From contig CP136956.1 of NCBI GenBank assembly GCA_033105485.1, forward strand, positions 1,116,001-1,180,000: a stretch of 64,000 bases of DNA. The letters are read 5' to 3'. Shown in pieces: positions 15,783-25,572 of the stretch (its first letter is position 1; every line of letters starts with the position of its first letter). Below the pieces are notes generated by a model. It worked only from the letters and a program-made list of their open reading frames with translations, did not search any database and was not told where the DNA came from. Both the position numbers and the translations under genes were made by a program. The DNA comes from LVI-A0039 sp033105485. Lineage in GTDB: Bacteria > Bacillota_I > Bacilli_A > UBA3375.

Positions 15783-18700
15783 ATGTCAGGAAAAATAAAA
15801 ATAGAACCAAGCTGGTATAGAGACAATTTACCAATTGAATCGAAAGATCTAAATGCTATAAACGCGGTAAAAGGGTTTATAAATAATAAAAGGATAAAAA
15901 CCGTTGGGATACTAGGTGATTATGGCTCAGGAAAAAGCTCTTTAATTAATGCATTGAAAAAAGAAAATGAGAATGCGTTCCTTGTACTTAAGGTGCCAAA
16001 CTATATTCAGAACAATCATGAGTTAGTCCAAACAAAAAGTATCGACGATGAGGATGACGCAATTGAAGTAACGGAAACCACAAATACTAATTTTAAAAAT
16101 TCTTATGATTGCAAGGCAGAGGTAAGAAAGTCATTGACACTTCAGTTGTTATCTGCGTGTAAGGATAATACAAAAAAATTTAGTATACAACGAAAATTGC
16201 TAATACATAATTTTCAAAGGACATCGAAGATAGATGTGGTATTAACTGTAACTATTATTTTAAGTTTATCAATTTTATTATTGCCTGACTTCCTTAGTGA
16301 GCATATAGATGTGGTAAAAAATAACATTGAGTTGTTTACGGTGTCATCACTGTTGATACTACTGGTATCTACAGTGACAATAATAGTACGTTTTATCAAT
16401 TTTCTTAAAAACGAACGATGGACTAACCTATCAATATCTAAACTTAGCATGAATAAAGATAATCAAAATTCGTATCTTGATTATGATCTAGAAACGATTA
16501 TTGTATTAATTAACTTGTGGAAAGGAAAAAATAAAAATAAAGTAATTGTGATCGAAGATGTAGACAGATTTGGAGATCTGACAATTTTCCAGGAATTGAC
16601 GCCAATTATCCATTCTTGCTTAGATATTAAATTTATTATTCCGGTAAAAGAAGGGATATTTGAAGGAGAAGAGCAGTTGTCAAAATACTTTGATTCTACA
16701 TATACAATGCTACCAGTAAATGATAAAATGAAATTTCAAGAACATGTCGAAGGTGTATTACATGAAAATGATGGTATACTAAGCGTTGATACGAGTTTAT
16801 TAATCACAACTACACCACACATAAAAGATTATAGAACATTTAATTTGGTGTACAATAGATACCTAACACTTGTTGATAATTATCAAAAGGTGTGCAAGAC
16901 AATATCACAAGCTGACTTAAATACGTTATATACAATTGCAGTGCTGCAAGTACTAATTCCTAATCAAACTAAAAATACAACACTTAATGAAACAGAACTT
17001 TCAATATACTTAAAAAAACTATTTAAGACTAATAACATACTGGATCATTTTACAGCTGAAAATAGGATTCTTATAAAAAAAATAAATAAAAATATAGCCG
17101 CTTTAAATGAACAGTTTGAAGAAAAAATGCTAGATTTGTGTACTTTTGATAAATTTGAAGAGAAGCAAGTTATAAAATTTTTAAATGAAATACTACATGC
17201 TCGAATACATAACGTAGGCGGGACATATAATGTATCGGGTACTAGTGTTAGTGTGTATAATATGAGGGCGAAAATAGCTCGAAACAACTATTATAATATT
17301 GAAGAATTAAGGGAAATAAATAAACAATTAGGCGAGCCGTTCGATTTTGAATTTATTGATAGATTTTATAATAGTGAAAAAAAGAAAGCTAAAGAAGTAG
17401 AAGTTGATGAGTTGGAAAAGAGAATACGTAAGGAAAAACAAACTATAGAAAAAGAGAATAATAAGTTAAAAAAAAGATTAGCGCATATTGAAGGCTTATC
17501 ATTGGTAGAATTAAATGAATTATATCAAATGGATGCTTACTATGATAGTGCAGTTACAGGACTTGAAAAAGTTGATTTGATAAATGAACTAGTAAAAAAA
17601 GGTTATCTTACAGAGAAGTGGACTAAATTTATATCCCCGACAGGATCATCGGATTCGGAAATGGCATTACGTGAATTTAAATATGACAAAATTAATTCAA
17701 TCAGCGATGAATATTTTGAGAATATAATCAAAGGACAACTAAAGATCAATGATGCTTTAATTGATACGTTTCAAGTTGCAGATTATAGTGATTGCAAGTT
17801 CATTAGAGCTGATATTATTAATTATCTATTAAAAAATGTGGATAGAGGAAACAACAGTTTGAAGTTAAAAAAAGTTATAGATACAATAACAGGAATACTT
17901 GAACTGGATTCCACAGCTGAATATTCTCACAAAGAAAGTGAATATGAACATTTCATTCAACAAGCAAGTCAGAAGACGCAAATAATAGCTATCAAGAATC
18001 TATTTGACGATATCAAACTAAACATAGAATCTGAAGTCGAAAAACAAGTTAACTTTATAAAAGATTTACTTAACATTGCATTTTATTTAAATTCAGAAAT
18101 CTCAGTTGATTTTATTAATGACTTAATGTCTATCCAACTAATTAATAGCAACGTGTATAGTGAAATGCGTCATTTTGATATTTTTTGGGCATACTTTGAA
18201 TTCTCACTTAATGATTTAGATGAAGAAATTATGTCTGCCTATTGTGCAATGGTACATCAAGATGATGAATTAAGTGAGAAAATAATCATTCTTGAAAAAC
18301 TTATTAATAAACTTGACGAAAATGAGTATATTGAGGGAAAAATTTGGAAATGTAACGAAGCTAATATAGCTTTTATATTAGAAAAAAAAGGAATTTCTCC
18401 ACTTAGAGAAAATCAAAATGCAATAAAATTTATTTCTAAAAATATAATTATCCCTCTATTTCATGATACAAGAGCCTTAGATGAATTCTCTAGTACAGAA
18501 CAAATTATTAATAACTTGGATAATCTAAAGAACTTTATAAAATATTACAAGTATAAATATGAAGATATTTCAATCTTTACAAACAATGAAATAAAGGTGC
18601 ATATTATTAAGAACAGAGCATTACTGCCTAATGAAAAAAATTTTAGGGTACTAATTGAAAATGAATCCTACGAAGAACTTTATAGTTTATTCTCATTAAC

Positions 18701-19556
18701 CGAGGAATATGTAAATGAAGATGATTATAAAGAACTATTTGAATATGCACTAAATGCAGGTGAAATTTTTTGTGCTGAGAAATATGCAAAAAGCATTGGA
18801 GTGCAGTTTGATTTACCAGAAAACTACAATGAAGAGAACGCATTTACTATGTTACAAAATAAATGTATTAATACAGATATACAAAACTTTAAAAAAGTTA
18901 AGAGTACAGAAGCATTACTTCAAATGTACTTACGAGGCTTAACAACAGATGAACTTGAGCAGCATGAACTAGATGCCAAAACACAGATTACAATGTATGA
19001 TATGTTACTCTTCGCAGAAAGATATGAAGATATAAATATTATATTTAAAACTTATAAAAATCATAACTATAAAGAGTTAGATACAAAATTTAGTTATGAA
19101 TTAAATATTTCAATATTAAAAACAGAGGTTGTTAGTGATAAGCAATATAATCTTTTTAAGATTGAACTTGGCGACAGTGTTAGTGCTTTTGTAGAGTTAT
19201 TTGAACAAGAGAGTTTTACAAATTTTATAAAGTATGAAACTCCTAGTTACAGTGCAGCAAAGAAAAACAAATCAGTCATTGTAGGAAATTTACCAGAAAA
19301 GGATAGAATAGCGTTAATTTCTAGAATGTATAATAATTTGCCTAACATCAATTTAGAACAGATTAATAAACTTCTATCAGAATTTGAACTTTCTCAAATT
19401 TTTACATTTAATTCAAGTGGTGCTGGTTCAAGGAACAAATCTATAGAGTTTGACAAAGATGGCTATGTTGAAGAATTTTGTCAAATTTTGGAAGAACTAA
19501 ACTATTTAGAGTCGTACAATATACCTAATGGAAACATAAGAAGAAAATATTTATAA
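15783..19556 (+). CDS. YobI-type P-loop NTPase with two membrane helices
   Basis: A 1257-residue protein. The ATG at 15783 has AGGAG 5 bases upstream and is preferred over the TTG at 15768. Walker A is GDYGSGKSS (residues 45-53). Two adjacent transmembrane helices lie near residues 147-168 and 182-205, inserted in the NTPase domain. Walker B is 'VIVIEDVDRFG' near 253-263. This arrangement is that of the YobI/KAP-like NTPase family. The remaining ~800 residues are helical, with a coiled coil near 540-570, and end in 'NIRRKYL'. Family members occur in phage-defence regions as membrane-tethered sensors. The gene has its own promoter and is bracketed by direct repeats of the preceding gene's end. 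Confidence 0.8.
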   Translation: MSGKIKIEPSWYRDNLPIESKDLNAINAVKGFINNKRIKTVGILGDYGSGKSSLINALKKENENAFLVLKVPNYIQNNHELVQTKSIDDEDDAIEVTETTNTNFKNSYDCKAEVRKSLTLQLLSACKDNTKKFSIQRKLLIHNFQRTSKIDVVLTVTIILSLSILLLPDFLSEHIDVVKNNIELFTVSSLLILLVSTVTIIVRFINFLKNERWTNLSISKLSMNKDNQNSYLDYDLETIIVLINLWKGKNKNKVIVIEDVDRFGDLTIFQELTPIIHSCLDIKFIIPVKEGIFEGEEQLSKYFDSTYTMLPVNDKMKFQEHVEGVLHENDGILSVDTSLLITTTPHIKDYRTFNLVYNRYLTLVDNYQKVCKTISQADLNTLYTIAVLQVLIPNQTKNTTLNETELSIYLKKLFKTNNILDHFTAENRILIKKINKNIAALNEQFEEKMLDLCTFDKFEEKQVIKFLNEILHARIHNVGGTYNVSGTSVSVYNMRAKIARNNYYNIEELREINKQLGEPFDFEFIDRFYNSEKKKAKEVEVDELEKRIRKEKQTIEKENNKLKKRLAHIEGLSLVELNELYQMDAYYDSAVTGLEKVDLINELVKKGYLTEKWTKFISPTGSSDSEMALREFKYDKINSISDEYFENIIKGQLKINDALIDTFQVADYSDCKFIRADIINYLLKNVDRGNNSLKLKKVIDTITGILELDSTAEYSHKESEYEHFIQQASQKTQIIAIKNLFDDIKLNIESEVEKQVNFIKDLLNIAFYLNSEISVDFINDLMSIQLINSNVYSEMRHFDIFWAYFEFSLNDLDEEIMSAYCAMVHQDDELSEKIIILEKLINKLDENEYIEGKIWKCNEANIAFILEKKGISPLRENQNAIKFISKNIIIPLFHDTRALDEFSSTEQIINNLDNLKNFIKYYKYKYEDISIFTNNEIKVHIIKNRALLPNEKNFRVLIENESYEELYSLFSLTEEYVNEDDYKELFEYALNAGEIFCAEKYAKSIGVQFDLPENYNEENAFTMLQNKCINTDIQNFKKVKSTEALLQMYLRGLTTDELEQHELDAKTQITMYDMLLFAERYEDINIIFKTYKNHNYKELDTKFSYELNISILKTEVVSDKQYNLFKIELGDSVSAFVELFEQESFTNFIKYETPSYSAAKKNKSVIVGNLPEKDRIALISRMYNNLPNINLEQINKLLSEFELSQIFTFNSSGAGSRNKSIEFDKDGYVEEFCQILEELNYLESYNIPNGNIRRKYL

Positions 19557-19629
19557 CTTAAATACATATCAGTAAGAAAGAAGGGATATGCCAACTCTCT
19601 AAATCATTTTCACTAATGCTATAAGAAAA

Positions 19630-19858
19630 TATATTCTCTAAATTAAATATAAATAAGTATGTAGAAGTTAATGTAAGAGTCAATTTGTTCATGATATTGC
19701 TCATAACTTAGAGTTAGAGAACTTACAGGATATATTAAATGAAGCTCAGTCATAGGACTGGGTTTTCTTAATAATATGATAGTGTAACGTTTACAAAGTG
19801 TTGTAAAAGTGTTAAAATATAATTAATAGGAGTTAAGAAAAGTTATTATTGGGAGATA
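19630..19858 (+). pseudogene. Repeat, right copy: LlaJI-like 3' end fragment plus terminator and promoter
   Basis: A non-coding copy of 15541-15782. It contains the last ~40 codons of the endonuclease (with the same terminal 'gaagctcagtc-tag' hairpin), the terminator and a promoter with TTTACA at 19790-19795, 17-base spacer and TGT-TAAAAT at 19808-19818. It drives the next gene. Divergence from the left copy is modest, so the duplication is younger than the 11600-12115 pseudogene. The remaining bases 19557-19629 hold nothing recognisable. Confidence 0.8.
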
Positions 19859-19859
19859 A

Positions 19860-21377
19860 ATGAATTTATACAAACTAGCGGTAAGTTCAAGTGAAATAGA
19901 AAAAGCATTTGAAAGAAAGGGTTTAAATTGTATAAGTGAACTTGAAGTAGATGGTTGTAATTGTTCATTGTATGTAAAATCAGCAAGTACAGAATCATTA
20001 CCAAAATGGTCATGGATAATAGACGAATTTGATGAAGATAAAAATCATGTATCAACTAAAGTAAATCCAGCTGCAATTGTTTGGATAAGTTATAATGAAG
20101 AAAACTTTGTTATTTCTTATGGTTCCGCTCACTTTGCAATTTCAGATATAATTGATAATGAGTTTGGAATTGAATTTCTGCGTCGTATACCAGTAGATAC
20201 AATAAAAAACGCTGGAATGATTAACCCAGGGAGCAACCAGTATAAACAGATAATCATGGTAAGAGATTCATCTGATACAATCTTACACTCAGAAAATGCA
20301 ATAGAAAAAGTAAAACTAGTAACAACAGATGAAATAAAAGATAACATTAAATTATTATCAAAGAATATAGAAGTCGGACATTCAATTAACCTAAAGTGTG
20401 AAAATAAGTTGAGTGCACTTGTTGAAGTGCTAAAATCAGTAATTGAGATAGTAAATACTAGGCGACAACTAAGAAAAATCTCAAAGTACAAAGCAATTAC
20501 GAATAAAGCCCAAAAAGAAGAATTATTTCTAAAGTTGAAAAATCAAGATATTGAATTTGATTTGCTTCTTAATGATGCAATACTATTTGGAACACATTAT
20601 CTATTTGAAGAGGACTACAATTTAAGTGTTCAGTATGGCCGTGAGAAATTAGAGATAAAAAATATGGAATTACCAGAAGGTTTGATTAGAAACAAGTTAG
20701 AGAAATACAATATAGAATTTCAAGGACAGGGTGAAGAATATATATTTAGAAAGAAACTTATTAATTGTATTTATGCGGAATTGGATAACAATATCATCCT
20801 TATGAATGGAACATGGTATCAATACAATGATGATTATTTAGAGTATATACATGAATTTTTGGATCAGAGCCCAATACTTGTTGACTATGAGTTCAATTGG
20901 AACGACTCAATTGACGATGTAGAGACAGATATCAAAAAAAACTATAAAGAGTATCAATACAATACATACCAATCATTAATAAATGATAATATAAAACTGC
21001 TTGATAGAAAATCAATTGATGGAACTAATACGGAGCCATGCGATTTATATGATATGGAGGAAAAGGAAGCAATTTATGTGAAAATAAGTTCTGGAACTTC
21101 CGGTTTGACATATAATGTAAATCAATCTAACTATATAATGGACAATAATTTAGGTCTAGATAACACGCTAGTAGTTGACGGAAATAAAATTGAAATAAAG
21201 AAAGTAACACTGTTATTTGTTATTGAAAAGGTTAATGAATATACAAAGACAGAGGAGGGATATATTGACCACAGAAATATAAATATGACAGGACTTAAAA
21301 GAGATTTAGTCAGCTGGTATCAAAAGGCATATAACAAGAAGTTGGAGCCGAAAGTCATTTTTGCCTACAAACACTAA
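19860..21377 (+). CDS. DUF6119/TIGR04141-family protein
   Basis: A 505-residue protein starting behind TTGGGAG. The N-terminus fits the TIGR04141 ('sporadically distributed') family: 'LYVKSA.TESLPKWSWIIDEF', then 'FVISYGSAHFAI' and 'EFGIEFLRRIPVDTIKNAGMI'. The C-terminal part is a DUF6119-like core with 'LYDMEEKEAIYVKISSGTSGL'. Members are scattered in defence and mobile islands; their function is unknown. Its promoter is the repeated one at 19790-19818. It is the last gene of the island before the trehalose operon. Confidence 0.75.
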   Translation: MNLYKLAVSSSEIEKAFERKGLNCISELEVDGCNCSLYVKSASTESLPKWSWIIDEFDEDKNHVSTKVNPAAIVWISYNEENFVISYGSAHFAISDIIDNEFGIEFLRRIPVDTIKNAGMINPGSNQYKQIIMVRDSSDTILHSENAIEKVKLVTTDEIKDNIKLLSKNIEVGHSINLKCENKLSALVEVLKSVIEIVNTRRQLRKISKYKAITNKAQKEELFLKLKNQDIEFDLLLNDAILFGTHYLFEEDYNLSVQYGREKLEIKNMELPEGLIRNKLEKYNIEFQGQGEEYIFRKKLINCIYAELDNNIILMNGTWYQYNDDYLEYIHEFLDQSPILVDYEFNWNDSIDDVETDIKKNYKEYQYNTYQSLINDNIKLLDRKSIDGTNTEPCDLYDMEEKEAIYVKISSGTSGLTYNVNQSNYIMDNNLGLDNTLVVDGNKIEIKKVTLLFVIEKVNEYTKTEEGYIDHRNINMTGLKRDLVSWYQKAYNKKLEPKVIFAYKH

Positions 21378-21382
21378 AAAGA

Positions 21383-21421
21383 AAACTCTTACAATTTTAG
21401 TTGACAAAGTTGTGAGAGTTT
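21383..21421 (+). terminator. Hairpin at the island/trehalose-operon junction
   Basis: Twelve-base stem AAACTCTTACAA / TTGTGAGAGTTT with a 15-base loop. The following T-run is weak. The -35 box of the trehalose operon (TTGACA, 21401) lies in the loop, so terminator and promoter are superimposed. Confidence 0.6.
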
Positions 21422-21450
21422 GTTATTATAGTTTTATGGGAACGGTCCCA
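21401..21450 (+). promoter_or_regulatory. Trehalose operon promoter with LacI-type operator
   Basis: Consensus TTGACA (21401-21406), exact 17-base spacer and TATTAT (21424-21429). The palindrome TGGGAACGGTCCCA (21437-21450) lies at the expected transcription start. Its CG-centred symmetry is typical of LacI-family operators. The LacI-type gene at 24599 is the likely binder, and the site also partly resembles a catabolite (cre) site. Confidence 0.8.
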
Positions 21451-21464
21451 AAGGAGGTTGTCAA

Positions 21465-22865
21465 ATGAACAATGAAATAAAATTATTAATAGAATTAATC
21501 GGTGGAGAAGAAAATGTAAGTATGTTATCACACTGTATGACTAGACTTAGATTTATTCTAAAAGATGAGAGTCTTGCCAACGTAGAAGAATTAGAAAAGT
21601 TAAAAATCGTAAAAGGAACATTTACTCAAGCAGGTCAATTCCAATTAGTTATTGGGAATGATGTAGCAAACGTATATAAAGAGATTGTTTCAAACTACAA
21701 TATAGAAGAAGCAAATAAAGAAGAAGTTAAATCAGCAGCTGCAAAGGAAATGAATCCATTACAAAAAGTTGCAATGTTCTTAGCTGAAATCTTTGCTCCA
21801 ATTATTCCAGCAATTATTGTTGGGGGTCTTATTCTAGGATTCCGTAACATGATTGAATTACCATTAGGTATCTTTGGAGGAACTGCATTAACTGAAACTC
21901 ACCAGTTCTGGGCTGGAGTAGATAGTTTCTTATGGTTAATCGGGGAAGCTATATTCCAATTCCTACCAGTACACGTTGCATGGAGTGCATATAAACGTAT
22001 GGGTGGAACACCAGTACTTGGGATTGTAATCGGTATTACTTTAGTGTCACCGCAACTTGTAAATGCATACAGTGTTGCAGGTATGGTAGCAAATGGAGAA
22101 ACTATCCCTGTATGGGACTTTGGATTTGCACAAATTCAAATGATCGGTTACCAAGCACAAGTTATTCCAGCTTTACTAGTAGGTATGTTTGGTGGTAAAC
22201 TTGAGGTAATGCTTGCAAAGCGTATTCCAAGTTATATTCAAATGATTGTTGTACCATTTGTTGTTTTAATTGTTACAGTATTATTAGCAAACGTAGTAAT
22301 TGGACCATTCGGATGGTGGTTAGGAACTTTAATTGCTAAATTCGTTATTTGGTTATTCACAACTCTTGGAGCAATTGGTGGATTAATCTTCGGATTCTTC
22401 TACGCACCATTAGTAATTACTGGATTACACCACACAACTAATGCAATTGATATGCAAATTATTGCTGAAACAGGAACAACTCCACTTTGGCCATTAATTG
22501 CTTTATCTAATATTGCTCAAGGTAGTGCTGTACTTGCAATGGTATTTATTAAAAAAGATGCAGATAGTCGTGAATTATCAATCCCTGCTACGATTTCAGC
22601 TTACTTAGGTGTAACTGAACCAGCAATGTTCGGGGTAAACTTAAAATATACATACCCATTCTTATGTGGTATGATTGGGAGTAGCTTAGCTGGTGCATAC
22701 TCTACATTTGCTGGAGTAGAAGCATTAAGTATTGGTGTAGGTGGATACCCAGGAATCTTAAGTATCCAACCAGGAAGTATGTTTAACTTCTTTATTGCAA
22801 TGGTAATCGCAACAGTTGTACCATTTGTATTAACAATTACTGCTAGCAAAAGAAAACAAGCGTAG
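21465..22865 (+). CDS. treP: Trehalose-type PTS permease EIIBC
   Basis: A 466-residue glucose-superfamily PTS permease. The N-terminal EIIB domain has the phosphorylated Cys24 in 'SHCMTRLRF'. A linker near residues 80-105 leads to an EIIC domain of about ten membrane segments. 'GGTALTETHQFWAG', 'WSAYKRMGGTPVLGIVIG' and 'PLVITGLHHT' are typical of the sucrose/trehalose branch. There is no EIIA domain, so phosphate must come from a shared EIIA-Glc. It imports trehalose as trehalose-6-phosphate. The following gene hydrolyses that product. AAGGAGG lies just upstream. Confidence 0.85.
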   Translation: MNNEIKLLIELIGGEENVSMLSHCMTRLRFILKDESLANVEELEKLKIVKGTFTQAGQFQLVIGNDVANVYKEIVSNYNIEEANKEEVKSAAAKEMNPLQKVAMFLAEIFAPIIPAIIVGGLILGFRNMIELPLGIFGGTALTETHQFWAGVDSFLWLIGEAIFQFLPVHVAWSAYKRMGGTPVLGIVIGITLVSPQLVNAYSVAGMVANGETIPVWDFGFAQIQMIGYQAQVIPALLVGMFGGKLEVMLAKRIPSYIQMIVVPFVVLIVTVLLANVVIGPFGWWLGTLIAKFVIWLFTTLGAIGGLIFGFFYAPLVITGLHHTTNAIDMQIIAETGTTPLWPLIALSNIAQGSAVLAMVFIKKDADSRELSIPATISAYLGVTEPAMFGVNLKYTYPFLCGMIGSSLAGAYSTFAGVEALSIGVGGYPGILSIQPGSMFNFFIAMVIATVVPFVLTITASKRKQA

Positions 22866-22873
22866 GAGCTAAA

Positions 22874-24466
22874 ATGAAAGAACTAGGTTATTTTGTATAC
22901 CAAATCTATCCAAAAAGTTTTAAGGATACAACAGGGAATGGGATTGGAGATATTAATGGAATTCGCTCTAAGTTAGAATATATTGCGGACTTAGGTTACG
23001 ACTACATTTGGATAACTCCAATGTATATCTCTCCTCAAAACGACAATGGGTATGATGTTGCGGACTATTATAAAATTGATCCGTTATTTGGTACTGAAGA
23101 AGATTTTGATAACTTAGTTATTGAGGCGGAGCAACTGGGAATTAAGGTTATGATGGATATGGTTTTAAATCACTGTTCAACTGAACACGAATGGTTTAAG
23201 CGTGCACTAAATGGTGAGCAAAAGTATAAGGACTATTTCATCTGGTCTAAAAACCCAACTACTTGGGAAAGTAAATTTGGTGGTAACGCTTGGGAATATG
23301 TAGAGAAGTTCGATGAGCATTACTTACATTTATTTGATGTAACTCAAGCTGATTTAAACTGGGAAAATGAAGATGTTAGACAAGAAGTTTATAGCATTGT
23401 AAACTACTGGATTAAACGTGGTGTAAAAGGATTTAGATTTGATGTAATTAATCTAATCTCAAAAAACTATCCACTTGAAAATGGTACTGGAGATGGACGT
23501 GATCAATATACTGATGGACCCCGTATTCATGAATTCTTAGAGGAATTACGTGCAAACACTTTTGCAGGTAATGATGATATCTTAACAGTAGGAGAGATGA
23601 GTAGTACTTCTATTGAAGAGTGTCGTAAGTATGCCTCAAAAGAACGCAGCGAACTTGATAGTGTATTCCACTTCCATCATTTAAAAGTAGATTATCTAGA
23701 TGCCTATAAATGGAGTACTGATTTCTTTGACTTTGAAATGTTAAAAGATTTAATGACTTCATGGCAACTAGAAATGCAAAAGAAAGATGTTGTTGATACA
23801 TTATTCTGGTGTTGTCATGATCAACCACGTATTGCTTCAAGATTTATTCCAGCATCAAATAATGAAGAGCAGTTACGTAAGAATAAATCACTTGCAATGA
23901 TGATGTATTTAATGCGTGGAATTAGTTATATGTATCAAGGTGAAGAGTTAGGTATGGAAAATATTACTTTCAATGACATCACAGATGCAGTAGATGTAGA
24001 GGCTATTAACTTCTACAATCTAACAACTAACTTAAGTAGTGAACAAAAGCTACGTGCACTTAGTCAAAAATCTCGTGATAATGCAAGAGCTCCAATGCAA
24101 TGGACTGCACAAGGTGGATTCACAACAGGAACACCTTGGATCAAATATAATGATAATTTAGATCGTATTAACTGTGAAAGAGAAATTACAACAGAAGGTT
24201 CTACTCATAGTTTCTACAAACAGTTAATAAGCCTTAAGAAAAGTAGTGAAACACTTATGAGTGGGCAAATTGACTTCATGCACACAGATGAATTATTCAT
24301 CTATACAAGAACATTGAATAATGAGACTTATAAAGTTGTTGTTAATGTTTGGGACCGTGAACTTTCTTATGCTGATAAATATAATGAAGTTATTATTAAT
24401 AATGGATGTGAACTTAGTGATATGATTACTTTGAAACCATTCAGTTCGATTTTATATAAAATTTAA
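22874..24466 (+). CDS. treC: Alpha,alpha-phosphotrehalase (GH13)
   Basis: A 530-residue GH13 enzyme, 8 bases after the permease. It opens with 'VYQIYPKSFKDTTGNGIGDINGI', the standard oligo-1,6-glucosidase/phosphotrehalase entry. Region I is 'MDMVLNHCS'. The nucleophile Asp is in 'GFRFDVINL' (about residue 192), the acid/base Glu in 'TVGEMSS', and the third carboxylate in 'CHDQPR'. It splits trehalose-6-phosphate to glucose and glucose-6-phosphate. The substrate assignment rests mainly on the adjacent trehalose-type PTS; other alpha-glucosidases of GH13 subfamily 29 to 31 look similar. Confidence 0.85.
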   Translation: MKELGYFVYQIYPKSFKDTTGNGIGDINGIRSKLEYIADLGYDYIWITPMYISPQNDNGYDVADYYKIDPLFGTEEDFDNLVIEAEQLGIKVMMDMVLNHCSTEHEWFKRALNGEQKYKDYFIWSKNPTTWESKFGGNAWEYVEKFDEHYLHLFDVTQADLNWENEDVRQEVYSIVNYWIKRGVKGFRFDVINLISKNYPLENGTGDGRDQYTDGPRIHEFLEELRANTFAGNDDILTVGEMSSTSIEECRKYASKERSELDSVFHFHHLKVDYLDAYKWSTDFFDFEMLKDLMTSWQLEMQKKDVVDTLFWCCHDQPRIASRFIPASNNEEQLRKNKSLAMMMYLMRGISYMYQGEELGMENITFNDITDAVDVEAINFYNLTTNLSSEQKLRALSQKSRDNARAPMQWTAQGGFTTGTPWIKYNDNLDRINCEREITTEGSTHSFYKQLISLKKSSETLMSGQIDFMHTDELFIYTRTLNNETYKVVVNVWDRELSYADKYNEVIINNGCELSDMITLKPFSSILYKI

Positions 24467-24497
24467 GGATAGAGGCTTAGGCCACTATCTTTTTTTA
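24467..24497 (+). terminator. Terminator after the phosphotrehalase gene
   Basis: Stem GATAG-GGC / GCC-CTATC closed by a TTAG loop and followed by seven Ts. Confidence 0.8.
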
Positions 24498-24598
24498 ATA
24501 CACAAATGAATACTCTAAGATTTATAATTCAAAGTTGTAATATTAGTTATAATATATACAATAAGGTTATTAACTTAAACACTTAAATGAGGAGTAAA

Positions 24599-25483
24599 AT
24601 GACTATATATGATATAGCAAAAATGGCTGGAGTATCAAAGAGTACAGTATCAAGAGTTTTAAATGGAGAAGCTAGTGTTAGTAGTGATGCTAAAGAAAAG
24701 GTAGAAGCAGTGATTAGAGAACATAACTATGTACCAAACAGAAGTGCTTCGATGACAAAGAAAAATAGAGAAGTAATTCTAGTTTTAGTAACAAGGCTTG
24801 ATTCATACTCGGAAACAAGACTTATCCGTGGAATGATGGAACAAGCTGCTGATAACATCGAATTTCTAATTGCTGAGACACAATTTGATATCAATAAAAC
24901 AAAACAAATTATTGATAATAATAAAAATGTAAGTGGTATTATTGTATTTGCAATTTCTGGTGAAGAGTATAAATTCTTGGATGATCTACTAATGCCGATT
25001 GTAATAGTTGGACAGAATATCGGAACTAAGCGAAGTAACTTGTTCTTTGACGATTATAATTCAATGCAAGAACTAATTAAATCGAAAAGTATCAACTCAG
25101 CAATCTTTATTGGATATAACGAAGAAGATGCAACAATGATGAGAAGATACCAAGCAGCTTGTGATCAACTAGAACGTGATTTAGACTTTATCACAATGAG
25201 TAATTATGGACACATTAATAAAGACTTAGATTTTAATTTAGAGTCTTATGATGCCTTTATCTGCGCAACAGAGACAATAGCATTAGAAACATATAAATAT
25301 GTTTTGAAAAATAATATAGAAAACTATCAAATTTTATCAGCAGGAAATAATAGAAGTATTAACTTTATTATTGATAATTTCAGTACAGTAGATTTCCATT
25401 ATAAAGAAGCCGGAAGATTTATTATAAAGAACTTAAAACAAAAGAAGGCATTCAAACATGTAACAAAATATGATTTAGTTTAA
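24599..25483 (+). CDS. treR: LacI-family regulator, probable trehalose repressor
   Basis: A 294-residue protein. The ATG at 24599 is 5 bases after GAGGAG, and that box overlaps the alternative ATG at 24587, so 24599 is the start. The N-terminal HTH 'TIYDIAKMAGVSKSTVSRVLNGEASVS' is classic LacI. A shortened periplasmic-binding-like effector domain follows ('GIIVFAISGEEY', 'PIVIVGQN'). The length and layout resemble the LacI-type TreR of enteric bacteria. It has its own promoter (TATAAT near 24547) and probably binds TGGGAACGGTCCCA ahead of the permease gene. Effector identity is inferred. Confidence 0.78.
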   Translation: MTIYDIAKMAGVSKSTVSRVLNGEASVSSDAKEKVEAVIREHNYVPNRSASMTKKNREVILVLVTRLDSYSETRLIRGMMEQAADNIEFLIAETQFDINKTKQIIDNNKNVSGIIVFAISGEEYKFLDDLLMPIVIVGQNIGTKRSNLFFDDYNSMQELIKSKSINSAIFIGYNEEDATMMRRYQAACDQLERDLDFITMSNYGHINKDLDFNLESYDAFICATETIALETYKYVLKNNIENYQILSAGNNRSINFIIDNFSTVDFHYKEAGRFIIKNLKQKKAFKHVTKYDLV

Positions 25484-25487
25484 ATAG

Positions 25488-25530
25488 AAAAAGAGATTAC
25501 TTGACTTCAATTAGTTAAGTAATCTCTTTT
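25488..25530 (+). terminator. Terminator after treR; copy 1 of the GAGATTAC repeat
   Basis: AAAAGAGATTACTT / AAGTAATCTCTTTT with loop gacttcaattagtt. Stem and loop are both shared with three other sites (39584, 40632, 44598). Confidence 0.8.
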
Positions 25531-25572
25531 ATTAATAATATATTAGTTGTAAATATTTTTTAGGTTTCTATT

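Noticed and set aside
1..21380. Integrase- or transposase-borne genomic island
   Set aside because: No integrase, transposase, att-like repeats or IS ends were seen in this window. Only gene-end duplications were found.
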